A stretch of 64,000 bases of DNA from Elusimicrobia bacterium GWA2_61_42. GTDB lineage: Bacteria > Elusimicrobiota > Elusimicrobia > Elusimicrobiales > UBA9959. Each line of letters begins with the position of its first letter. The first letter of the stretch is position 1. A program made the position numbers and the translations under genes. The notes beneath the pieces are model-generated. The model was not told the DNA's origin. It did no database searches and saw nothing but the letters and a program-made list of their open reading frames with translations. The DNA is taken from positions 1-64,000 of the forward strand of contig MGTU01000025.1 in assembly GCA_001799615.1 (NCBI GenBank), given 5' to 3'. Below are positions 1 to 7,953 of this stretch, piece by piece.

Positions 1-494
1 AAGGCCTGATGACCACCATCCACGCCTACACCAACGACCAGAAGATCCACGACATGGCCCACAGCGACCTGCGCCGCGCCCGCGCCGCCTGCGTCAGCAT
101 GATCCCCACCTCCACCGGCGCCGCCAAGGCCATAGCCCTGGTGATGCCCGAGCTGAAGGGGAAACTGGACGGCTTCGCCATCCGCGTGCCTACGCCCAAC
201 GTCTCCGTGGTGGACCTGACCGTGACGCTGGCCAAGCCGGCCACCGCCGAAGAGATCAACGCCGCCATCAAGAAGGCCGCCGAAGGCCCGATGAAAGGCA
301 TCATGGAATACGTGGACGAGCCCCTCGTTTCCGTGGACTTTAACCATTCCCCGCTGAGCTCCAGCGTGGACGCCCTGAGCACCAAGGTGATCGGCGGCAA
401 TATGGCGAAAGTGCTGGCCTGGTACGACAACGAGTGGGGTTATTCCAACCGCGTGGTGGACCTGGCCCTGCTGATGATAAAGAAAGGCCTGTGA
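1..494 (+). CDS. gap: Glyceraldehyde-3-phosphate dehydrogenase, C-terminal part
   Basis: The gene is cut by the left window edge; the frame is open from base 3 and ends with TGA at 492-494. GAPDH converts glyceraldehyde-3-phosphate, NAD(P)+ and phosphate to 1,3-bisphosphoglycerate in cytosolic glycolysis. The visible part starts in the [11 protein letters not shown] segment, which carries the catalytic-site histidine. It continues through the [20 protein letters not shown] phosphate-binding region and ends with the family hallmark [13 protein letters not shown]. The catalytic cysteine and the Rossmann domain lie upstream of the window. It heads an operon with a cyclic-DPG-synthetase-like gene, pgk and secG. 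Confidence 0.97.
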   Translation, partial: GLMTTIHAYTNDQKIHDMAHSDLRRARAACVSMIPTSTGAAKAIALVMPELKGKLDGFAIRVPTPNVSVVDLTVTLAKPATAEEINAAIKKAAEGPMKGIMEYVDEPLVSVDFNHSPLSSSVDALSTKVIGGNMAKVLAWYDNEWGYSNRVVDLALLMIKKGL

Positions 495-509
495 TTTAGC
501 CTGGGGGTC

Positions 510-532
510 GGGTCCGCGCGCTGCGCGGACCC
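510..532 (+). other. Intercistronic hairpin after gap
   Basis: A perfect 10-bp inverted repeat (510-519 with 523-532, arms GGGTCCGCGC and GCGCGGACCC) leaves a 3-nt GCT loop between gap and the next gene. No T-run follows, so it is unlikely to terminate fully. An mRNA-processing or stability hairpin that uncouples gap from downstream expression is the simplest reading. Confidence 0.6.
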
Positions 533-573
533 TAAGACGCCCGGCGTGTTTGTGTTACGATAGGAGAGCAACA

Positions 574-1884
574 ATGGCTAAGAAAAGAGTGCTGATCATG
601 GGAGCCGCCGGCCGCGACTTCCATAACTTCAACGTGTTTTACCGCGACAACAAGGACGTGGAAGTGGTGGCTTTCACCGCTTACCAGATCCCCAACATAG
701 CGGGCCGCAAGTATCCCAAAGAGCTTGCCGGCAAACAGTACCCGAACGGCATAAAGATATACGAGGAGAAAGAGCTGCCCGAGCTGATCAAGAAGCTTAA
801 GGTGGACGAAGTGGAATTCGCCTACTCCGACGTGTCTTTCCAGACCATCATGAGCAAGGCCTCCCTGGTGCTCGCCTGCGGCGCGGACTTCAAGCTGCTC
901 TCCGGCGAACATACCTATATAAAGTCCCGCAAACCCGTGATCTCCGTCTGCGCCGTGCGCACCGGCTGCGGCAAGAGCCAGACCACGCGCTACATAGCGG
1001 ACATCCTCAAGGGCCTGGGCCTGAAAGTAGTGGCCATACGCCACCCCATGCCTTACGGCGACCTGGTCAAGCAGACCTGGCAGCGCTACGAGACCCTGGA
1101 AGACCTGAAGACCCACAAGTGCACCATCGAAGAGATGGAAGAGTACGAGCCGCACATAGCCGCCGGGCACATCATTTACTCCGGCGTGGATTACGGCGAG
1201 ATCCTCAAGCGCGCCGAGAAGGAAGCGGACGTCATCCTGTGGGACGGCGGCAATAACGACATGTCCTTCTACAAGCCCGACCTCCAGATCGTCGTTACCG
1301 ACCCGCTCAGGGCCGGCAACGAAGCCAGCTACCACCCCGGCGCCGTGAACCTGCGCATGGCCGACGTGATCGTAATCAACAAGGTTGATACCGCGTCCGC
1401 CGCCCAGGTGAAACTGGTGAAGGAAAACATCAAGAAGATGAACCCCAAGGCCATCCTCATAGAGGCCGAAAGCCCCGTCACCATCGACGGGATAGTGAAG
1501 GGGAAAAAGGTGCTGGTAGTCGAGGACGGCCCCACGCTGACCCACGGCGAAATGAACTTCGGCGCCGGCCACGTGGCCGCCAGGAAGTTCAAGGCCGCGA
1601 AGATCGTGGATCCCCGCCCTTACGCGATCGGCACCATCAAGAAGGTGTACGAGAACTTCAGCCAGATCACCGACATCCTGCCCGCCATGGGTTATGGCGA
1701 CGCCCAGATGGCGGAACTGAAGAAGACCATCAACGCGATCCCCGCGGACGTGGTCATCGTCGGCACGCCTATCGACCTGGCGAAGCACCTGAACTTCAAC
1801 AAGCCGTCGGTGCGCGTAACGTACCGGCTGAAAGAGCGCAAGCCCGCCCTGAAAGCGATAGTGCAGAAGCTGCTTAGGAAATAA
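574..1884 (+). CDS. Cyclic 2,3-diphosphoglycerate synthetase-like GTPase/ATPase
   Basis: A 436-residue protein of the COG2403-type family, whose archaeal members make cyclic 2,3-diphosphoglycerate from 2,3-DPG. It has an N-terminal Rossmann-like segment (KKRVLIMGAAGRDFHNFN). A P-loop follows at residues 130-135 (TGCGKS), then DGGNND and a NKVD guanine-type motif near 270. The ATG at 574 was chosen because AGGAG lies 8-12 nt upstream; an in-frame TTG at 550 has no such site. It sits between gap and pgk, so its substrate is plausibly a bisphosphoglycerate. The function of bacterial members is not established, and a non-cDPG P-loop kinase role cannot be excluded. Confidence 0.75.
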   Translation: MAKKRVLIMGAAGRDFHNFNVFYRDNKDVEVVAFTAYQIPNIAGRKYPKELAGKQYPNGIKIYEEKELPELIKKLKVDEVEFAYSDVSFQTIMSKASLVLACGADFKLLSGEHTYIKSRKPVISVCAVRTGCGKSQTTRYIADILKGLGLKVVAIRHPMPYGDLVKQTWQRYETLEDLKTHKCTIEEMEEYEPHIAAGHIIYSGVDYGEILKRAEKEADVILWDGGNNDMSFYKPDLQIVVTDPLRAGNEASYHPGAVNLRMADVIVINKVDTASAAQVKLVKENIKKMNPKAILIEAESPVTIDGIVKGKKVLVVEDGPTLTHGEMNFGAGHVAARKFKAAKIVDPRPYAIGTIKKVYENFSQITDILPAMGYGDAQMAELKKTINAIPADVVIVGTPIDLAKHLNFNKPSVRVTYRLKERKPALKAIVQKLLRK

Positions 1885-1890
1885 CAGTGA

Positions 1891-1924
1891 CCGCGCCGGG
1901 CCGCTTGACGCGGCCCGGCCGCGG
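1891..1924 (+). other. Intercistronic hairpin before pgk
   Basis: A 14-15-bp GC-only stem with one bulge (1891-1904 with 1910-1924) and a TTGAC-type loop fills the gap before pgk. It lacks a T-run. It resembles the hairpin after gap and probably shapes mRNA processing or decay within the glycolytic operon. Confidence 0.55.
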
Positions 1925-1945
1925 TATCAATTTGAGAGGTTTAAT

Positions 1946-3163
1946 ATGACCACGGAAAACAAGACCGTTCTGAGACTGGCCAAAGTGCAGGATTCGCGCC
2001 TGGTGGATAAGAACGTGGTGGTCCGGGTGGACTACAACGTGCCCCTGAAGGACGGCGTGATAGCGGACGATACCCGCATCCGCGAGACGCTGAAGACCGT
2101 TAAACTGCTGCTGGACGGCAACTGCAGGGTGGTGCTGATGGCCCACCTGGGCCGCCCCAAAGGCAAGCCGGAACCTAAATACAGCCTTAAGCCCGTGGCG
2201 GCCCATCTGGAGAAGCTGGCCGGGGTGAAAGTGCACTTCGCGCCGGACTGCGTGGGGCCCGAGGCGGATAAAGTAGTGGCGGCGGCCAAGAAGGGCGAGA
2301 TAGTCCTGCTTGAGAACCTGCGCTACCACGCCGAGGAAGAGAAGAACGACGAGGCTTTCGCCAAGCTGCTGGCCAAACACGGCGAGTTTTTTGTGCAGGA
2401 GGCCTTCGGCGCCCTGCACCGCGCGCACGCCAGCACCGCGGCCATCGCCAAGCACCTGCCCGGGGCCATAGGCTTCCTGGTGCAGAAAGAGCTGGAGTAC
2501 CTGGACCGCGCCATGGTGAACCCGGTGCGGCCTTTCCTGGCCATCATCGGCGGGGCCAAGGTGGCGGACAAACTGTCCGTGCTCTACAGCCTTATCGAGA
2601 AAGTGGACACCCTGATAATCGGCGGCGGCATGGCTTACACCTTCCTGGCCGCGCAGAATACCAATATCGGCAATTCTTTGCTTGAGGCGGACAAGGTGGA
2701 AGAGGCCAAGAACATCATCCTGAAGGCCCACCGCAACAACGTGGAGATGCTGCTGCCGGCTGACCACCGCATTGTGCAGGAGATAAAGCCCGACGCCAAA
2801 GTGGAGATCACCCAGGCGATGGCCGTGCCGGACGGCTGGACCGGCGTGGACATAGGGCCCCGCACGGAGCTGCTGTTCGCCGACAAGATCAAGGCGTCCA
2901 AGACCATCTTCTGGAACGGTCCCGTGGGCATCTTTGAAACGCCCGCTTTCGCCAGCGGCAGCATAACCGTGGCCAACGCCATGGCGCAAGCCACGCGCAA
3001 CGGCGCCACCACCATCCTGGGCGGCGGCGACACCCTGAGCGTGCTCAAGACCGCCAAGGTGAAGGGCGAAAATATTTCACACTGCTCGACCGGCGGCGGC
3101 GCCAGCCTTGAGTTCGTGGAAGGGAAGCAGCTGCCGGGGCTGGTGGCTTTGTCGCAGAAATAA
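1946..3163 (+). CDS. pgk: Phosphoglycerate kinase
   Basis: Transfers phosphate from 1,3-bisphosphoglycerate to ADP in cytosolic glycolysis. At 405 residues it has the usual bacterial length. Family motifs in order are VRVDYNVPL, MAHLGRPKGK, LLENLRYH, HRAHAST, IIGGAKVADKL, IIGGGMAYTFL, FWNGPVGIFE and GGGDTLSVL. The segment preceding HRAHAS reads QEAFGAL where NDAFGTA is more usual, a mild deviation. GAGAGG lies about 9 nt before the ATG. It directly follows the cDPG-synthetase-like gene and precedes secG. Confidence 0.98.
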   Translation: MTTENKTVLRLAKVQDSRLVDKNVVVRVDYNVPLKDGVIADDTRIRETLKTVKLLLDGNCRVVLMAHLGRPKGKPEPKYSLKPVAAHLEKLAGVKVHFAPDCVGPEADKVVAAAKKGEIVLLENLRYHAEEEKNDEAFAKLLAKHGEFFVQEAFGALHRAHASTAAIAKHLPGAIGFLVQKELEYLDRAMVNPVRPFLAIIGGAKVADKLSVLYSLIEKVDTLIIGGGMAYTFLAAQNTNIGNSLLEADKVEEAKNIILKAHRNNVEMLLPADHRIVQEIKPDAKVEITQAMAVPDGWTGVDIGPRTELLFADKIKASKTIFWNGPVGIFETPAFASGSITVANAMAQATRNGATTILGGGDTLSVLKTAKVKGENISHCSTGGGASLEFVEGKQLPGLVALSQK

Positions 3164-3182
3164 ATCGGAGGAGAACTTAATA

Positions 3183-3557
3183 ATGTACAACCTTATCGTT
3201 ATATTCCACGTGGTGCTGGCGCTGGTGATCATAGTTTCCATCGTCGTGTTTCAGACCAGCAAGGGCTCGGCGCTGAGCATGTTCGGCGGCGGCGGCGACT
3301 CGCTGTTCAACGCGGCCAGCGGCACTTCCTTCATAAAGAAGTTCACCGCCGGCTGCGCGGCGCTGTTCGCCGTGACTTCGCTGCTGCTGACCATCTTCGG
3401 CAACAGCCAGCGCTTCAGCTCGGTGGTGCAGCAGTACCCGCTGCAGCAGCAGGCCGCCCCCGCGGCGCCCGGCGCGCCCACCCAGGGCGAAGCGTCCGCC
3501 CAGGCCGGAGCCCCGGCCCCCGCGGCCCCGGCGAAAGCCGCCCCGGTTAAGAAGTAA
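3183..3557 (+). CDS. secG: Preprotein translocase subunit SecG
   Basis: SecG assists the SecYE channel in the inner membrane. The 124-residue product has two transmembrane segments (about residues 3-22 and 55-74). Between them is the typical cytoplasmic stretch with QTSKGSALSMFGGGG, and a low-complexity Ala/Pro/Gln tail follows that is likely disordered. The start at 3183 has GGAGGAG upstream at the expected spacing. An earlier in-frame start at 3108 would overlap pgk and lacks support. The pgk-secG order is common in bacteria. Confidence 0.95.
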   Translation: MYNLIVIFHVVLALVIIVSIVVFQTSKGSALSMFGGGGDSLFNAASGTSFIKKFTAGCAALFAVTSLLLTIFGNSQRFSSVVQQYPLQQQAAPAAPGAPTQGEASAQAGAPAPAAPAKAAPVKK

Positions 3558-3571
3558 ACAAGGCCAGGTCA

Positions 3572-3608
3572 AAAAAGAAAAGCCCCGCGCTCGCGGGGCT
3601 TTTTCTTT
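3572..3608 (+). terminator. Rho-independent terminator of the gap-pgk-secG operon
   Basis: A GC-rich stem (3581-3589 with 3592-3600, AGCCCCGCG / CGCGGGGCT) with a 2-nt loop is followed by TTTTCTTT and preceded by an A-rich tract, so it can act on both strands. Confidence 0.9.
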
Positions 3609-3618
3609 GCCTTGGGGC

Positions 3619-3676
3619 GTAAAAATGGGGACAGGCTACTTTTTTAAGAAAAAAAGTAGCCTGTCCCCATTTTTAC
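3619..3676. repeat. REP-like palindrome, copy 1
   Basis: Two 27-nt arms (3619-3645 and 3650-3676) are near-perfect reverse complements around a 4-nt loop. The core is GGGGACAGGCTACTTTTTT. The same core recurs at 17344-17399. Both copies lie between convergent genes, and the right arm supplies the TAA stop of the minus-strand neighbour. Such palindromes resemble REP elements mobilised by REP-associated (IS200-like) tyrosine transposases, though none is encoded in this window. The T-runs would also make it a bidirectional terminator. Confidence 0.85.
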
Positions 3677-5193
3677 TTCATTACTTTGTTTTCGAAGGTG
3701 TTGATGATGTCCAGCAGGTTCTCGGGGGTTTTGGCCGAGAACAGGCGCTTGCGGAGCGTCAGGTTGGAGATAAGGCCTGACAACTGGGCCAGGATATTGA
3801 GCTGCAGGGTGGGTTCGTTGAAAGGCGTGAGGATGAGGAACATGATCCTGACCGGCTGGGAGTCCGGGGAGGGGAAATAGATGCCCTCCTTGCTTTTGCC
3901 GATGGCCAGCAGCGGCCGCGACAGCGAGGCCAGGCGGGCGTGGGGGAAGGCGGTCTGGTGCCCCAGCGCCGTGGAGAAGTTGGTCTCGCGCTTGGTGATG
4001 GCCTTTACGGCTTCGTCCATGTCGAAGGTGGGGGAGGCCGTGTGCAGCTTGGACAGAAGTTCCTTTATGGCGTTGAAGCGGTCAGGTTCCTTAAGTTCCA
4101 GCTCGCAGGCGTGGCGTACCAGCAGGCGGCTGAGCAGCAGCTTGGGCGGCTGTTCGAATTCGTCGCGTATTTCCCCGGTGAGTTCTTCAACGATGTCTTC
4201 CATGGTAAGCAGGCCGGTGACCTCTCCTTTAACGCTTTTTACCAGCGCCAGCTGTATGCGCTTCTCCTGGAAATCCCTGAGCGCGCGCTCTATGGAGATC
4301 TCCTCCGAAATTTCCAGGAGGGGCCGCTTTATGGCGGCCAGCTCGGGCTGGGCGGCCGCTTTGCGGGCGATGAAGCAGGCGGCCATGTCTTTGAAATGAG
4401 CGTAGCCGTCTATGACGCCGTCGGCCCGCGTAAGGGGGTAGCGGGAGTACTGCTTCTCCCGGATGACCTTAAGGTTGTCCTCCCAGGGCAGCGCCGTGTT
4501 GATGAAGCTGATGGCGCTGCGGGGGGTCATGACTTCTTTTACCCGCGTCTTGCCGAAGTCGAAGAGGTGTTCGAACATCATCAGGCGCCCGAGCGAGATC
4601 TTGCCGTGCTCCTGGGACTGCCCCAGGATCATGCGCAGTTCCTCGTCGGAGTGCACCGTGTCCTCCTGGTTGGCCTTGATGTGCAGCGCGCGCAGCACCA
4701 GGTTGGCGCTTTCGTTGAGCAGCCACATGGGCACGAAGAAGACGGTGTGGAAGAACTTGAAGGGGGCGGCTATCCACAAGGCGGACTTCTCCGGCATGCG
4801 GATGGCCATGTTCTTGGGCACCAGTTCTCCCAGTACCACGTGAAAGGCGGTTATTATGGCGAAGGCCACCGCGATGGCCGCGGTGTGGGTGGCCGCCGGG
4901 GTGAGCGCGGCGCCGAAAAAGGCGAAGGCGGCGGTGATGATATGCGCCAGGGCGGGTTCGCCCACCCAGCCAAGGCCGATGCTGGCGATGGTGATGCCCA
5001 ACTGCGCCGTGGAAAGATAGGCCTCCAGGTCCGCTACCGCGTCCTTGGCTATTTTCGCGCGTTTAACGCCCTTGGCGGCCAGTTCTTCGAGGCGGGTAAA
5101 GCGCACTTTTACTACGGCGAATTCCGACAGCACGAAGAAAGCGTTGAGCAGCAGGAAGAACAGCGCCGCCAGGAGGTAAAGTATTTCCGTCAT
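3673..5193 (-). CDS. CNNM/CorC-family CBS membrane protein fused to a PTS EIIA domain
   Basis: A 506-residue inner-membrane protein. Residues 1-190 form a DUF21 (CNNM) domain with several membrane segments (starts MTEILYLLAALFFLLLNAFF). Residues about 215-335 are a CBS pair containing VMTPRSAI and LLTMEDIVEELTGEI. DUF21-CBS proteins are linked to Mg2+/Co2+ export. The usual C-terminal CorC/HlyC domain is missing. In its place, residues about 355-506 look like a type-2 PTS EIIA (fructose/PtsN class) with a candidate phosphohistidine at H418 in TAFPHARL. This suggests transport controlled by PTS phosphorylation, which is inference. It converges on secG. Confidence 0.85.
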   Translation of the reverse strand: MTEILYLLAALFFLLLNAFFVLSEFAVVKVRFTRLEELAAKGVKRAKIAKDAVADLEAYLSTAQLGITIASIGLGWVGEPALAHIITAAFAFFGAALTPAATHTAAIAVAFAIITAFHVVLGELVPKNMAIRMPEKSALWIAAPFKFFHTVFFVPMWLLNESANLVLRALHIKANQEDTVHSDEELRMILGQSQEHGKISLGRLMMFEHLFDFGKTRVKEVMTPRSAISFINTALPWEDNLKVIREKQYSRYPLTRADGVIDGYAHFKDMAACFIARKAAAQPELAAIKRPLLEISEEISIERALRDFQEKRIQLALVKSVKGEVTGLLTMEDIVEELTGEIRDEFEQPPKLLLSRLLVRHACELELKEPDRFNAIKELLSKLHTASPTFDMDEAVKAITKRETNFSTALGHQTAFPHARLASLSRPLLAIGKSKEGIYFPSPDSQPVRIMFLILTPFNEPTLQLNILAQLSGLISNLTLRKRLFSAKTPENLLDIINTFENKVMK

Positions 5194-5308
5194 TTCCCAT
5201 ATTTTACATTTTCTGTTTTGAATTTGGTAAAATATACAAAGTTCTTTATACGCGGTTTTTGCGGCTTTACCGAGGGGGAAGAACCCGGGGCCGGCAAAAT
5301 GGATCTAT

Positions 5309-5390
5309 GCTCGGGTGGTGGAACTGGTAGACACGCACGTTTGAGGGGCGTGTGCCTAACGGCGTGGGGGTTCGATTCCCCCCCCGAGCA
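5309..5390 (+). tRNA. tRNA-Leu (anticodon GAG)
   Basis: The 7-bp acceptor stem GCTCGGG/CCCGAGC, a T arm with GGGGG-TTCGATT-CCCCC, a long variable arm (TGCCTAACGGCGTG) and the anticodon loop TTGAGGG identify a class II tRNA-Leu reading CUC/CUU. The discriminator is A at 5390, and CCA is not encoded. Confidence 0.95.
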
Positions 5391-5411
5391 AATTTTTTTG
5401 AGACCACAAGA

Positions 5412-5437
5412 GTGGGGGGAAACCCCCGCTTTTTTTA
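5412..5437 (+). terminator. Terminator of tRNA-Leu
   Basis: The hairpin GTGGGGG / CCCCCGC (5412-5418 with 5423-5429) is followed by seven T residues, 22 nt after the tRNA. Confidence 0.85.
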
Positions 5438-5449
5438 TATCCTATACGT

Positions 5450-6670
5450 ATGCTAGCCAAATATTTCAAACCTTCCTTGTTGAAGAAGATCGCCGCCGGC
5501 GCCGGCACGCCGGTCTATGTTTATTCCAAGGCGGTTTTCCTTAAACAGATACGGGCTTACAAGAAGGCTTTCCGCGCTACGGCCCCGCTGTTCTGCTACG
5601 CCATGAAGGCCAACTCCAGCGCGGGGCTGTGCGCCCTGGCCGCGGCCGAGGGGTTCGGCGCCGACGTGGTAAGCGGCGGGGAGCTTTACCGGGCGCTGCG
5701 GGCGGGTTTCGAGCCCGGCAAGATAATTTTTTCGGGCGTGGGCAAAACCCCCGAGGAACTGGAGTACGCGCTGAAGGCCGGCGTGCTGTTCATAAACGCG
5801 GAGTCCTTCGAGGAAGTGCTGGAACTGGAGCGCGCGGCGGCCAGGCTGAAGACGCGCGCGCCTTTCTCCCTGCGCATAAACCCCGACGTGGACCCCCACA
5901 CCCATAAGTTCATCGCCACCGGCAAGCTGGGCACCAAGTTCGGCGTTTCTTTCGAGGAAGCCCAGAAGATCTATATGTACGCCGCCGAGTCCGCGTACTT
6001 GAAGCCCGTGGGCGCGCAGTTCCATATCGGTTCCCAGGTGCATACGGCCGCGCCCTACGCCCAGGCCGCGGGGCGCCTGGCCGCCTTCATCCTGAAGCTG
6101 GCCAGCCGCGGCGTCAACCTTAAATACGCGGACGTGGGCGGCGGGTGGGGCGTGAAAGAAGGCGCCGAGATGGCCGACCTGGCGCCGCTGGCGCGCGCGG
6201 TGGAAGGCGTGTTCGAGGGGACCGGCCTTAAGCTGGTGCTGGAACCCGGGCGCTCCATAGCGGCCCCCGCGGGCATACTGCTTACCCGGGTGATCTACCG
6301 CAAGCGCGGCGGGCATAAGAATTTTATAGTGGTGGACGCGGCCATGAACGACCTGGTGCGGCCGGCCCTTTACGGCGCCAAGCACCCCGTGGCGCTGATA
6401 GGCCCGGGCAGCGGCCCCGAGGCGGTGTACGACATCGTGGGCCCCGTCTGCGAAAGCGGCGATTTCCTGGCGGAAGACGCGCGCCTGCGCGAGCCCGCGG
6501 CCGGCCAGCTTATAGCCATCTATTCAGCCGGCGCCTACGGCTTCTCCATGAGCTCACAGTACAACTCCAGGCCCCGCGCCGCCGAGGCCCTTATTACCGG
6601 CGCCGCCGCCTGGCGCCTCATCCGCCGCCGCGAAACCTACAAAGACCTCACCGCCCCCGAAATCCCCTGA
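5450..6670 (+). CDS. lysA: Diaminopimelate decarboxylase
   Basis: Converts meso-diaminopimelate to L-lysine with PLP, the last step of lysine synthesis in the cytosol. The 406-residue length is normal. The PLP lysine is K53 in CYAMKANS. Other fold-III markers are FHIGSQ, DVGGGWG, LEPGRSI, the substrate-side CESGDFL and the C-terminal AGAYGFSMSSQYNSRPR. No Shine-Dalgarno sequence precedes the ATG; the sequence TATCCT lies 6 nt before it, so a leaderless transcript is possible, although the tRNA terminator directly abuts this site. The gene ends at its own terminator. Confidence 0.97.
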   Translation: MLAKYFKPSLLKKIAAGAGTPVYVYSKAVFLKQIRAYKKAFRATAPLFCYAMKANSSAGLCALAAAEGFGADVVSGGELYRALRAGFEPGKIIFSGVGKTPEELEYALKAGVLFINAESFEEVLELERAAARLKTRAPFSLRINPDVDPHTHKFIATGKLGTKFGVSFEEAQKIYMYAAESAYLKPVGAQFHIGSQVHTAAPYAQAAGRLAAFILKLASRGVNLKYADVGGGWGVKEGAEMADLAPLARAVEGVFEGTGLKLVLEPGRSIAAPAGILLTRVIYRKRGGHKNFIVVDAAMNDLVRPALYGAKHPVALIGPGSGPEAVYDIVGPVCESGDFLAEDARLREPAAGQLIAIYSAGAYGFSMSSQYNSRPRAAEALITGAAAWRLIRRRETYKDLTAPEIP

Positions 6671-6694
6671 TCCGGAGGTTGAACCTCCAAACGC

Positions 6695-6721
6695 AAAAAA
6701 CGCCCGAAAACGGGCGTTTTT
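6695..6721. terminator. Bidirectional terminator between lysA and the amidase gene
   Basis: The stem AAACGCCCG / CGGGCGTTT with an AAAA loop has A-rich and T-rich flanks, and serves convergent genes. A second 15-bp imperfect stem (about 6739-6773) overlaps the amidase stop codon. Confidence 0.85.
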
Positions 6722-6753
6722 GCTTAAAATAGGTCTTTTCGAGGCTTCGCCTC

Positions 6754-7905
6754 CTATTGAGGCGAGGCCTCGATAGAGAGGAGGTAGGTTTTGAGGCGGG
6801 TGAGGGATTGCTGTTGGGCGGGGGTCAGGGGGGGGGCGTCGGACAGGTTGACCGGGAGAGGGGCGGGCTGGGGGGTGAAGATAAGGTCCCGGAGTTCGGC
6901 TTTCCTGGCGTAGAGGTCGTCGCCGGGGCAGTCGCTGTTGCCGATGTCGCGGTGCGCGTAGAAGCTGCTGACGTTAACGGCGTAGGTGTCCTTGAGGTAG
7001 CGGCCTATGGTGACGAAAGAACCGGCCGAGGCCGGGGTGACGGGGTTGGACACGGGCGGGTGGTAATTGCCCATGATGGAGATGCCTATGTTGCCGGTAT
7101 TGCGGCTGAGCACGTGGGCGCCCTCCACCCTGATGGGGCGGCCTTCATAAATATTGCCGAAAGGGTCAACCATGAAGTGATAGCCGATATCTATCCACTT
7201 CTTGGCGTTCTGGTGGTAGTCCTGCACGAACTGTATTTCGGAGATGGCGGCTTCGGGGGTTTTGGGGTAATTCCCCTGGGTATGGTGCAGGGTGAAATAA
7301 AAAGGCTGGTGCAGCGTGTAGCTGGACTTGGGGAGTTCCGCTTTCCATTCCGCGCGGCGGATCATTTTAAAAGGGGCGCTGTAGGGCAGGGAAAGAGAGG
7401 GGTCCGGGATATAAGGCTTTTCCGCCGGCGGCGGCGGGGCTTCCCTGGAGAGGCTCTCCACCGTCATTTCCGCCTCGTAGAAACTGAGCTTCGCGCCGTC
7501 AGCGGCGCCGAGGTTAACGACGCGGAGCTTGAAAGGCTGGCGGGTAAGCGGCACGGAGAACCTGGCCCAGAAACGGCCGTTGGAGAAACGGCGCGAGGAG
7601 GACGGGGCGTAAACCGAAGCGGCGGAGAAAAAAGAACGGCCTTTTACGGCGATTTCCACGCGCAGGGCCGGGTCGCTCATTTCGCCCTGCAGCAGGACGG
7701 TATCGTACTCCGCCGCGGGCGTTAAGCTGTAAGGGGTTTCAAAGCCGACGACGCCCAGCTTCTGGCCGGCGGTAAGGGCGGCCTCTATCGGGTAAGGCAG
7801 GCCGCCGAAAACGGCGTTATCTTCAGAACCGGTCTTAAGCCCGGCGTGAGAGAAAGAGGGGGCCAGCAGCAGGGTGAAAAGGGCGAGGCGCAGAGTTGCT
7901 GTCAT
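6754..7905 (-). CDS. Secreted N-acetylmuramoyl-L-alanine amidase (PGRP/amidase_2 type)
   Basis: A 383-residue exported protein that probably cleaves the lactyl-amide bond of peptidoglycan or recognises muropeptides. It has a signal peptide (MTATLRLALFTLLLAPSFSHA), then a beta-rich region of about 150 residues with a Pro-rich linker. The PGRP-type domain follows with YFTLHHTQGN, GYHFMVDPFGNIYEGRP, NIGISIMGNY and FYAHRDIGNSDCPGDDLY. The first HH, the AHRD histidine and the CPG cysteine match the zinc-ligand pattern, so it is likely catalytic. The N-terminal half is not recognised. A -10-like TATACT sits 6 nt before the ATG with no ribosome binding site. Confidence 0.9.
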   Translation of the reverse strand: MTATLRLALFTLLLAPSFSHAGLKTGSEDNAVFGGLPYPIEAALTAGQKLGVVGFETPYSLTPAAEYDTVLLQGEMSDPALRVEIAVKGRSFFSAASVYAPSSSRRFSNGRFWARFSVPLTRQPFKLRVVNLGAADGAKLSFYEAEMTVESLSREAPPPPAEKPYIPDPSLSLPYSAPFKMIRRAEWKAELPKSSYTLHQPFYFTLHHTQGNYPKTPEAAISEIQFVQDYHQNAKKWIDIGYHFMVDPFGNIYEGRPIRVEGAHVLSRNTGNIGISIMGNYHPPVSNPVTPASAGSFVTIGRYLKDTYAVNVSSFYAHRDIGNSDCPGDDLYARKAELRDLIFTPQPAPLPVNLSDAPPLTPAQQQSLTRLKTYLLSIEASPQ

Positions 7906-7911
7906 AGAGAT

Positions 7912-7917
7912 AGTATA
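7912..7917 (-). promoter_or_regulatory. -10 element of a probable leaderless transcript (amidase)
   Basis: TATACT is followed by 6 nt (ATCTCT) and then the ATG at 7905. No Shine-Dalgarno sequence is present. Confidence 0.6.
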
Positions 7918-7953
7918 ACTTACAATTTAACCGCGCGATAAGGGCTTAAAGGC

